Shown here in pieces: positions 45,685 through 51,904 of a DNA stretch of 51,904 bases (positions within the stretch are counted from its first letter, which is position 1; each line of letters starts with the position of its first letter). The translations under genes were made by a program, and so were the position numbers. The DNA comes from Sphingomonas azotifigens NBRC 15497 (GTDB taxonomy: Bacteria; Pseudomonadota; Alphaproteobacteria; Sphingomonadales; Sphingomonadaceae). Below the pieces are notes generated by a model. The model did no database searches and was not told where the DNA came from. It was given only the letters and a program-made list of their open reading frames with translations. The stretch spans positions 1 through 51,904 of the forward strand of contig NZ_BCTR01000055.1 in NCBI RefSeq assembly GCF_002091475.1. The letters run 5' to 3'.

Positions 45685-46264
45685 GGAATTGGAGCTGTCC
45701 TTGCGCTCGGTGATCGGTCTTCTCCTTCTGGGCGCCCTCGCAGTTGCGGGGTGCGATAAGCAATCGCAGCCGTCACAGCAAGCGAACGTAGCGGCACCCG
45801 CCAATGCGAGCGTCCCCGCGCCGGGCGGCGCCGTCGATCGCAGCCACAAGGGCGAGGCGGCGCCGACGATTGGCTTCACGGACGCCGCGGGCAAGAAGAC
45901 GACGCTGGCCGCCTTCAAGGGCAAGCCGGTGCTGCTCAACCTCTGGGCGACCTGGTGCGCCCCGTGCATCAAGGAGATGCCGACGCTCGATACGCTGGCG
46001 GGTAAGGCGGGCGACGCGCTGGTGGTACTGCCGCTCAGCCAGGACCTGAAGGGGATGGAGGTGGTCAGCCCCTTCTTCCAGAAGAACGGCTACCAGCATC
46101 TGAAGCCCTATCTGGATACCGACACCGCGTTCAGCGTCCAGCTCGGCGTCAACCTGCCGACGACGATCCTGTATGATTCGGCCGGCAAGGAAGTGTGGCG
46201 CGTCTCGGGCGAGTTCGACTGGGCGAGTGACGCCGCCGCCAAGCTGATCGCCGAGGCGAAGTAA
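45683..46264 (+). CDS. TlpA-like thioredoxin lipoprotein
   Basis: A 193-residue thioredoxin-fold protein with a lipoprotein signal (LAVAGC, Cys 24) and the active site WCAPC (Cys 92 and 95) in NLWATWCAPCIKEMP. It would reduce disulfides in cytochrome c or other exported proteins from the membrane surface. The ATG at 45683 shares CATG with the argH start on the other strand. A TTG at 45701 with GGAG at 45690-45693 upstream, or a GTG at 45710, would also give a sound lipoprotein signal and would reduce the overlap. Followed by a family B repeat. Confidence 0.88.
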   Translation: MELELSLRSVIGLLLLGALAVAGCDKQSQPSQQANVAAPANASVPAPGGAVDRSHKGEAAPTIGFTDAAGKKTTLAAFKGKPVLLNLWATWCAPCIKEMPTLDTLAGKAGDALVVLPLSQDLKGMEVVSPFFQKNGYQHLKPYLDTDTAFSVQLGVNLPTTILYDSAGKEVWRVSGEFDWASDAAAKLIAEAK

Positions 46265-46286
46265 GGGCGGTCCCTCACCACCCCCA

Positions 46287-46426
46287 ATCCCCCTCACCCT
46301 TCCCACCGCCTGCGGCGGCGGGCCCCTTCCCTCTCCCACAAGGGGAGAGGGAATTGTGCGCCAATGCTCCCTCTCCCCTTGTGGGAGAGGGAGGGAGCCG
46401 CGAAGCGGCGGAAGGGTGAGGGGGAT
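46287..46426. repeat. Inverted repeat, family B, copy 2
   Basis: Outer ends ATCCCCCTCACCCTTCC and GGAAGGGTGAGGGGGAT. Same inner hairpins as 30835-30970: CCGCCTGCGGCGG, two opposed copies of CTCCC-ACAAGGGGAG, and CCGCGAAGCGG. The alpha/beta hydrolase open frame reads into it, which would not be expected of a real coding end. Confidence 0.85.
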
Positions 46427-47406
46427 TTGGGTAGGGGTGAGGAAAACGCCTCAGCCCATCGCCGCCAGCACCCCCGCAGCCAAGCCTCGGTCTCGTCGGG
46501 ATGCGCCAGCGGCAGCATGTGCCCGCCCTCGACCAGCGTCAGCCTGGCCCCGGCGATCTCCGCCACCGTCCGCTCGCCGTGCAGCGCGGGATCGAGCACA
46601 TTGTCCTGCCGGCCATAGAGGATCGACACCGGCACCCGGATCTCGCCGTACCGCGCGACCAGCGGCGGCACCGCCTGCTCGGCCATGCGGATCTCGAAGC
46701 TGCCCATCTCGTACGCCGCCGATCGCGCCGCCAGCGCCCCGCCGCCGGCGATGGTGAAATCGGCCGGCACCGGATCGGGCGCGAACACCGCCTCGGCGCC
46801 GCGCTTGCCGAAGGCCACCGCCATCGGCACTGCGATCGTCCAGGCGATCGGGGCGCGCAGTACCGGCGGCACCAGCATGCCGCGGAACATCGCCGGCGGC
46901 TGCTCGACCATCTGGGTGAGCGGCGCGATCAGCGCCAGCGCGCCGGGCACCTCGGGCCGCTCGACGGCAAGCGCCAGCGACACAACGCCGCCCATCGAAT
47001 GGCCGACGACCAGCGGCTTCTCCAGCCCGAGCGTCTCGATCAGCGCCGCGATCATCCGCCCCTGCCGCACGAGATCGGGGCGCGGCCCGGTGAGCCGCGA
47101 ATGGCCCCAGCCGGGCCGGTCGACCAGGATCACCCGATGATCCTTCGCCAGCCGGCCCGCCAGCGAGTGGCTGAAGTTGCGGAGCTGCGCCATCACGCCG
47201 TGAATCATCACGATCGCCGGCCCGGCCGCATCCTTCGGCCCCAGCTCGACGATATGCATCCGCGCGCCGTCGACATCGACGAAGCGACCGTCCGGCGGCA
47301 CCATCTCCTCGGCCTTGCGGCCCACCCAGGCGGACCAGCCGGCCAGCCCCAGCACGCCCACGCCCGCCAGTCCGAACGGTATCAGCATCGATCGAGTCTT
47401 CCCCAT
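46294..47406 (-). CDS. Alpha/beta hydrolase, C-terminus probably frameshifted
   Basis: The first 310 residues are a normal alpha/beta hydrolase: an N-terminal membrane anchor (about 8-27), the oxyanion segment MIHGVMAQL, DRPGWGHSRL, the nucleophile GHSMGG and a GGHMLPLAHPDE region holding the catalytic His. The last part runs on for about 50 residues through the family B repeat. After EAWLRG, adding one G to the GGGGG run at 46471-46475 gives VLAAMG and a stop at 46451-46453. That end is what this family expects. So the gene is either misread by one base or truly altered at its tail. ATG at 47406. Confidence 0.85.
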   Translation of the reverse strand: MGKTRSMLIPFGLAGVGVLGLAGWSAWVGRKAEEMVPPDGRFVDVDGARMHIVELGPKDAAGPAIVMIHGVMAQLRNFSHSLAGRLAKDHRVILVDRPGWGHSRLTGPRPDLVRQGRMIAALIETLGLEKPLVVGHSMGGVVSLALAVERPEVPGALALIAPLTQMVEQPPAMFRGMLVPPVLRAPIAWTIAVPMAVAFGKRGAEAVFAPDPVPADFTIAGGGALAARSAAYEMGSFEIRMAEQAVPPLVARYGEIRVPVSILYGRQDNVLDPALHGERTVAEIAGARLTLVEGGHMLPLAHPDETEAWLRGCWRRWAEAFSSPLPKSPSPFRRFAAPSLSHKGRGSIGAQFPLPLWEREGARRRRRWEG

Positions 47407-47493
47407 GCGCCCACCTCCGCGTTCTGGCGATGGTAGCAGCTATCGCACCGGACGCGCAGGAAGTTCCGCCACCCTAACGGTGAGGGCGCGCGG

Positions 47494-49314
47494 TCACTCG
47501 GCGACCGGCGCCTCGCCTTCCTCGCGCTCCTGCGCCTGCCGGGCCCACATCTCTGCGTAGATCCCGCCTTCGCGCAGCAGCTCGGCATGGGTGCCCTGCT
47601 CGACCACCCGGCCCGCTTCCAGGACGATGATGCGATCCGCATGCACCACCGTCGATAGCCGGTGCGCGATGACGATCGTGGTGCGGCCCTGCTCGATCGA
47701 TTCGAGCGTCGCCTGGATGTCCGCCTCGGTGCGGCTGTCGAGCGCGCTGGTCGCCTCGTCGAGGATCAGGATCGGCGGGTTCTTCACCAATGTCCGCGCG
47801 ATCGCCACGCGCTGCTTCTCGCCGCCGGAAAGCTTGAGGCCGCGCTCGCCCACCCGCGTGTCGAGCCCGTCGGGCAGCGCCTGGATGAAGTTGGCGATCG
47901 AGGCGCCGCGGACCGCTTCGGCGATCTGCTCGGGCGTCGCACCCTCGCGTCCATAGGCGATGTTGTAGCCGATGGTCTCGTTGAACAGCACCGTGTCCTG
48001 CGGCACGATGCCGATCGCGGCGCGCAGGCTGGTTTGGGTGACCGCTCGAATGTCCTGCCCGTCGATGGTGATGCGGCCGCCGGTCACGTCGTAGAAGCGG
48101 TACATCAGCCGCGCGAGCGTCGACTTGCCCGCCCCCGAAGGACCGACCACCGCAACGGTGGCGCCCGCGGGAATGTCGAGATCGATCCCCTTCAGGATCT
48201 GGCGGTCGGCGTCATAGCCGAACTGCACGCCCTCGAACCGGACATGGCCTTGCTGGACGGCCAGCGGCTGGGCATCAGCGGCGTCCTTCACCTCGGCGCC
48301 GGTATCGAGCAGGTCGAACATCGCGCCCATGTCGATCACACCCTGGCGGATGGTGCGATAGACCCAGCCGAGCATGTCGAGCGGGCGGAACAGCTGGCTG
48401 AGCAGCGTCGACACCAGCACCACGTCGCCCGGCGTGAAGCGGCCCGTCGACCAGCCGAACACCACCAGCGCCATGCCGGCGGCAAGCATCAGGTTGGTGA
48501 TCACCGCCTGGCCGATATTGAGCCAGGCGAGCGAATTCTCGCTGGTGACGGCGGCGTTCATATAGGCCGTCATCGCCTTGTCGTAGCGCGCGCTCTCGCG
48601 GGCTTCGGCGTTGAAATATTTGACGGTTTCAAAGTTGAGCAGCGAATCGACCGCATGCGCGACCGCGCCGGTATCGAGGTCGTTCATCTGCTCGCGCAGC
48701 TTGGAGCGCCAGTCGGTCACCCAGCGGGTGAAGGCGATATAGACCACCACCATCGCCAACGTGCCGGCGACCAGCCACCCGCCGAAGCGCGTGCCGAAGA
48801 TGCCGAGCACCATGCCGAGCTCGAGGATGGTCGGCGCGATGTTGAACAGCAGGAAATAGAGCATCGTGTCGATGCTCTTGGTGCCGCGCTCGACCACCTT
48901 GGTGACCGCACCGGTGCGGCGGTTGAGGTGGAAGCGCAGGCTCAACTGGTGGAGGTGGCGGAACACGTCCGAGGCGAGCCGGCGAGTCGCATCCTGCCCC
49001 ACCCGCTCGAACACCGCATTGCGGAGGTTGTCGAACAGCACCGTGCCCAGCCTGGCGGCGGCATAGCCGGTGACCAGCGCGACGATCAGCCACACCGCGT
49101 CGCGCGGACCCGAGGCCATCCGGTCGATCGCGCCCTGCAGCGCGAAGGGCGCGCCGTACACCTGCACCAGCTTCGAGCAGAGCACGAGCAGCAGCGCGAG
49201 CACGATCCGCACCCGCAGCCCCGGCGCATGGCGCGGCCACAGATACGGCAGGAAGCGCTTCATCGTGCCGAAGATGGGCCGGTCGAGCTTGGCGGACGAG
49301 GTTTCGGGAGGCAT
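47494..49314 (-). CDS. ABC transporter, Atm1/HMT1-type exporter
   Basis: A 606-residue half-transporter with one membrane domain (six helices, about 40-310) and one ATPase domain. Walker A GPSGAGKST is near 387-395, signature LSGGEKQRVAIAR and Walker B ILILDEATSALD follow; all ATPase motifs are intact. The N-terminal SKLVQVYGAPFALQGAIDRM and the NFETVKYFNAE loop are of the Atm1/ATM1-HMT type, which exports glutathione-linked sulfur or heavy-metal compounds. ATG at 49314 (MPPETSSAKL). Upstream is a divergent small Cys protein gene. Confidence 0.9.
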   Translation of the reverse strand: MPPETSSAKLDRPIFGTMKRFLPYLWPRHAPGLRVRIVLALLLVLCSKLVQVYGAPFALQGAIDRMASGPRDAVWLIVALVTGYAAARLGTVLFDNLRNAVFERVGQDATRRLASDVFRHLHQLSLRFHLNRRTGAVTKVVERGTKSIDTMLYFLLFNIAPTILELGMVLGIFGTRFGGWLVAGTLAMVVVYIAFTRWVTDWRSKLREQMNDLDTGAVAHAVDSLLNFETVKYFNAEARESARYDKAMTAYMNAAVTSENSLAWLNIGQAVITNLMLAAGMALVVFGWSTGRFTPGDVVLVSTLLSQLFRPLDMLGWVYRTIRQGVIDMGAMFDLLDTGAEVKDAADAQPLAVQQGHVRFEGVQFGYDADRQILKGIDLDIPAGATVAVVGPSGAGKSTLARLMYRFYDVTGGRITIDGQDIRAVTQTSLRAAIGIVPQDTVLFNETIGYNIAYGREGATPEQIAEAVRGASIANFIQALPDGLDTRVGERGLKLSGGEKQRVAIARTLVKNPPILILDEATSALDSRTEADIQATLESIEQGRTTIVIAHRLSTVVHADRIIVLEAGRVVEQGTHAELLREGGIYAEMWARQAQEREEGEAPVAE

Positions 49315-49404
49315 CCGCCCTAATCTGGGACGCGCGGCCACGCGACGCAACCACGGGAACAGCCCGGAGGTCCGTCCGTTGATTGCGGCAGGAGGTCATC
49401 TGCC

Positions 49405-49641
49405 ATGGACCAACTGCTCTACGTGCTGGCGATCATGGGCTGCAGCGACGATGCGCAGGCCTGCCGCCAAGTCCGCCTCGAACCCGCCCGCTATACGTCG
49501 CAGGTCGCCTGCCAGGAAGCCATGGAAGCCGCGCTTCGTCGCGCGACGGATGTCGACTATCCCGTCGTGCAGGCCGCGTGCCAGCGGCAGAGCCAGCAGA
49601 TGGTAACGCGCGAGCCGCAGCGGTCGGTGACGGGGAGCTGA
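49405..49641 (+). CDS. Small cysteine-containing protein, unknown
   Basis: A 78-residue protein with an N-terminal MDQLLYVLAIMGCSDDAQACRQV segment and four cysteines (about 13, 20, 36 and 59) that could form two disulfides if exported. The first 12 residues are hydrophobic but too short for a sure signal peptide. AGGAGG lies 9 bases before the ATG, a strong translation signal, so the gene looks real. No function is recognised. Divergent from the ABC transporter. Confidence 0.65.
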   Translation: MDQLLYVLAIMGCSDDAQACRQVRLEPARYTSQVACQEAMEAALRRATDVDYPVVQAACQRQSQQMVTREPQRSVTGS

Positions 49642-49658
49642 GGCCGGCCACCCACCAC

Positions 49659-49755
49659 CGTCATCCCGGCGAAAGCCGGGATCCATTGGGGTCTCCGGCA
49701 CGGCTCTTGCTCAAGCGAAGAGGCGAATAGATTCCGGCTTTCGCCGGAATGACGG
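49659..49755. repeat. Palindromic repeat, family D, copy 2
   Basis: Starts CGTCATCCCGGCGAAAGCCGG and ends CCGGCTTTCGCCGGAATGACG. The interior shares ATCCATTGGGGTC, CGGCTCTTGCT and GGCGAAT with the copy at 40965-41058. Lies in the gap before the convergent tyrC gene. Confidence 0.88.
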
Positions 49756-49777
49756 CTGAGAGGGGCCGGCAGCAACC

Positions 49778-50686
49778 CTATTCGTGCGACCGCCCGAAGT
49801 CCGGGCGCGCATCGTCCTGCCCCTGGTCGATGATCGAGCGGCGGATCGCGCGGGTGCGGCTGAACAGCTCGAACAGCTCGTCGCCCTTGCCCCAGCGGAT
49901 CGCGCGCTGGAGCGCGGTAAGGTCCTCGGTGAAGCGCTGGAGCATGTCCAGCACCGCCTCGCGATTGCTCAGGAACACGTCGCGCCACATCGTCGGATCC
50001 GATGCGGCGATGCGGGTGAAGTCGCGGAAGCCGCCGGCCGAATATTTGATCACCTCGGACTGGGTGACTTCCTCCAGGTCCGAGGCGGTGCCGACGATCG
50101 TATAGGCAATGAGGTGCGGCAGATGGCTGGTCACCGCCAGCACCCGGTCATGGTGGCCCGGCTCCATCGTCTCGACCATCGCGCCGAGCCGCCGCCAGAA
50201 TTCGCTCACCCGCTCGACCGCGAGCGGATCGCTCCCCTCGGGCGGGGTGACGATGCACCAGCGATGGTGGAACAGCGAGGCGAAGCCGGCGGTCGGCCCG
50301 CTATTCTCGGTGCCCGCCACCGGATGTGCCGGGATGAAGGTCGCGTTCGGCAAGGCTTCGCGCACCGCCTCGATCACACTGCCCTTCGACGAGCCGACAT
50401 CGCTGACGATCGCCTCGGCGGGCAGGTCGGCGGCGATCTCGGCTGCCGCCGCGCCCATCGCGCCCACCGGCACGCAGAGAATCACCAGGTCCGCGTCGAT
50501 CACCGAGGTACCCGCGCTGTCCGCTACGTCGTCGCACAGGTCGATTGCGACCGCGGTCTCGCGCACGGCCGGATCGGCGTCATAGCCGGTCACCCGCACG
50601 CTCGGCATGTGCTGGCGGATGCCGTGGGCGATCGACGAGCCGATCAGCCCGAGGCCGAGAATGGTAACGCGCGCGAAGGGCAGCAT
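49778..50686 (-). CDS. tyrC: Prephenate/arogenate (cyclohexadienyl) dehydrogenase
   Basis: An NAD-linked dehydrogenase that makes tyrosine precursors from prephenate or arogenate. The 302 residues have the cofactor motif GLGLIGSSIA at 11-20, DVGSSKG (about 96-102), HPVAGTENSGP (about 117-127, the substrate His) and VTSHLPHLIAY (about 180-190). No ACT or chorismate mutase domain. The ATG at 50686 shares one base with the hisC stop, so translation is coupled. A tyrC-hisC pair is described in the related Zymomonas mobilis. Confidence 0.92.
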   Translation of the reverse strand: MLPFARVTILGLGLIGSSIAHGIRQHMPSVRVTGYDADPAVRETAVAIDLCDDVADSAGTSVIDADLVILCVPVGAMGAAAAEIAADLPAEAIVSDVGSSKGSVIEAVREALPNATFIPAHPVAGTENSGPTAGFASLFHHRWCIVTPPEGSDPLAVERVSEFWRRLGAMVETMEPGHHDRVLAVTSHLPHLIAYTIVGTASDLEEVTQSEVIKYSAGGFRDFTRIAASDPTMWRDVFLSNREAVLDMLQRFTEDLTALQRAIRWGKGDELFELFSRTRAIRRSIIDQGQDDARPDFGRSHE

Positions 50687-51780
50687 CAGGCGCCGAGCAA
50701 GCGGCGCAGCGAGGCCGCCACGCCCTTGATCTCTTCCTCGGTGCCGATGGTGATGCGCAGGCCGTGGGGCAGGCCCTGGCCGGGCAGCCAACGGACGATA
50801 AAGCCGTCTTCCATCAGGTGCTTATAGGCCTGCTCGCCGGTCACCTCGCCTTCGAACAGGACGAGCTGGAAGTTCGCCTTGGAGGGCACCGCGCGGACGC
50901 CCTTGTTGCCCATGCTGGCGATCTCGTCGGCGAACCACTGGCGCCACTGCGCATTGTGCGCGCGGCTGTGCTCGACGAAATCCTTGTCGCCCAGCGCGGC
51001 GATCGCCGCGCGGCCGGCGCCGATGCTGAACGCGAAGGGCGCGCGGATGCGGTGCATCGCGGCGATGATGTCGGGATGCGCATAGCCCCAGCCGACCCGC
51101 TCCGAAGCCAGGCCGAAGATCTTGGAGAAGGTGCGCGTCACCAGCACGTTGGGCTGGGTGCGGGCGAGCTCGAGCCCGCCGTCATCGTCCTCGGGGTCGA
51201 GATATTCGGTATAGGCCTGATCGAGCACCAGCAGCACGCTCTTGGGCAGCGCGGCGTGGAGGCGGGCAATCTCTTCGCGTGCGGTGTAGGTGCCGGTCGG
51301 ATTGTTCGGGTTGGCGAGGAAGACGACCTTGGTCTTCTCGGTCACGCAGGCGAGGATCGCGTCGACATCGGTCGCATAGTCGCGATCGGGCGCCACCACC
51401 GGCGTCGCGCCGACGCGGCGTGCCGCAATGTCGTACACCGCGAAGCCGTAGCGGACATAGATGATTTCGTCGCCCACGCCGGCAAAGGCGCCGGCGGCGA
51501 GGTGCAGCACTTCGTCCGAGCCGGTGCCGTAGACGATCCGCTCGGGCTCCACCCCGTAATGCGCGCCGAGCGCCTCGCGCAGCGCGAAGGCGCTCGCATC
51601 GGGATAGCGCTCCAGCTCGCTCGCGGTGGCGGCATAGGCGTCGCGTGCGGCTTGCGGCGTGCCGAACGGATTCTCGTTCGACGAGAGCTTGGCGGCGGGC
51701 TTGCCCGAATCGGTGGTGGCGCGGCCCGGGACATAGGGGGCGATGGCCATCACCCAGGGCTTGGGGACGGGTGCGTTCAT
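50686..51780 (-). CDS. hisC: Histidinol-phosphate aminotransferase HisC
   Basis: A PLP aminotransferase acting on histidinol phosphate and, in this group, probably also on aromatic keto acids. The 364 residues have SSNENPFG (about 33-40), NPNNPTGT (about 157-164), the DQAY cofactor contact (about 187-190) and the PLP Lys 220 in TFSKIFGLASERVGWG. ATG at 51780. It precedes tyrC, and this linkage supports a double role in histidine and tyrosine/phenylalanine synthesis. The gene nearest upstream is a family A repeat. Confidence 0.94.
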   Translation of the reverse strand: MNAPVPKPWVMAIAPYVPGRATTDSGKPAAKLSSNENPFGTPQAARDAYAATASELERYPDASAFALREALGAHYGVEPERIVYGTGSDEVLHLAAGAFAGVGDEIIYVRYGFAVYDIAARRVGATPVVAPDRDYATDVDAILACVTEKTKVVFLANPNNPTGTYTAREEIARLHAALPKSVLLVLDQAYTEYLDPEDDDGGLELARTQPNVLVTRTFSKIFGLASERVGWGYAHPDIIAAMHRIRAPFAFSIGAGRAAIAALGDKDFVEHSRAHNAQWRQWFADEIASMGNKGVRAVPSKANFQLVLFEGEVTGEQAYKHLMEDGFIVRWLPGQGLPHGLRITIGTEEEIKGVAASLRRLLGA

Positions 51781-51830
51781 GGGGCGGGGGATTGGCGGAA
51801 TGGCGGCCGATTGGCAAGCATCCCCCGCAA

Positions 51831-51904
51831 TTCCTCCCCGGAACGGGGAGGGGGACCGCGCGGCAACGCCGCGTGGTGGAGGGGCCGCGCCGCAAGGCGC
51901 GGGG
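51831..51904. repeat. Inverted repeat, family A, copy 2, cut by window end
   Basis: Starts CCTCCCCGGAACGGGGAGG and continues GGGGACCGCGCGG then GTGGTGGAGGGGCCGCG, the left arm of the element at 8503-8676. The right arm lies beyond the window. Confidence 0.8.

Noticed and set aside
30835..46426. CRISPR array at the short repeats
   Set aside because: The repeats are palindromic, widely separated, differ in family and have no regular spacers; no cas gene is present.

Overview
The window looks like a chromosomal segment of an orange/yellow pigmented sphingomonad (Sphingomonas or a close relative). It is GC-rich. It carries two secreted proteins with the PEPxxWA-CTERM tail typical of sphingomonads, a crtY-crtI-crtB carotenoid operon, two TonB-dependent receptors, and several core genes in alphaproteobacterial order. 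This assignment is inference from gene content; no rRNA is present. The strand changes often, almost no gap exceeds 250 bp, and no phage, transposase or CRISPR array is visible.

Layout. 0-6 kb (minus): an envelope/housekeeping block, RodZ-like protein, cpoB, tilS, ftsH, then two small proteins. 6-14.5 kb: ptsP and lysC (minus), an often-seen alphaproteobacterial pair, here separated by a flavin oxidoreductase gene and a GH115 glucuronidase gene. The GH115 gene has a LacI-type operator-like palindrome just upstream. ubiG is divergent from lysC. 14.5-17.8 kb: a DUF1810 gene, a secreted protein, ung, then a lower-GC island with an orphan Phd/YefM-like antitoxin and a two-gene HTH-DUF433 / DUF5615 PIN-like module. 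17.8-20.6 kb: thiC with a TPP riboswitch, and a PEPxxWA-CTERM protein. 20.7-25.4 kb: MipA/OmpV, DUF2141 and a di-iron hydroxylase (minus), divergent from a TonB receptor. 25.5-30.8 kb: a second PEPxxWA-CTERM protein and crtY-crtI-LOG-crtB. 31-34 kb: a tightly overlapped ftsE-ftsX-ydcF-plsC envelope operon (minus), with a DUF3426 zinc-ribbon protein divergent. 34.6-41 kb: a MATE exporter, tRNA-Leu(GAG), a second TonB receptor, an M28 peptidase and an FMN reductase. 41-46.3 kb: argH-lptM-like-lysA-cysG(N-terminal)-zntB, all overlapping, with a TlpA-like thioredoxin divergent. 46.3-51.8 kb: an alpha/beta hydrolase with a probable frameshift, an Atm1-type ABC exporter, a small Cys-containing protein, and the tyrC-hisC pair.

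How the genes work together. Lysine/arginine synthesis (lysC, lysA, argH), aromatic/histidine synthesis (tyrC, hisC), thiamine (thiC), ubiquinone (ubiG) and siroheme (cysG-N) account for most of the metabolism. cpoB, RodZ-like, ftsEX, ydcF, plsC, the DUF3426 protein and MipA concern the cell envelope. crtYIB makes beta-carotene from geranylgeranyl diphosphate. Short palindromic repeats of four kinds fill many of the gene-free gaps. The points most worth checking are the HTH-DUF433/DUF5615 island, the operator in front of GH115, two places where a one-base indel would restore an expected reading frame, and the unusual argH start.
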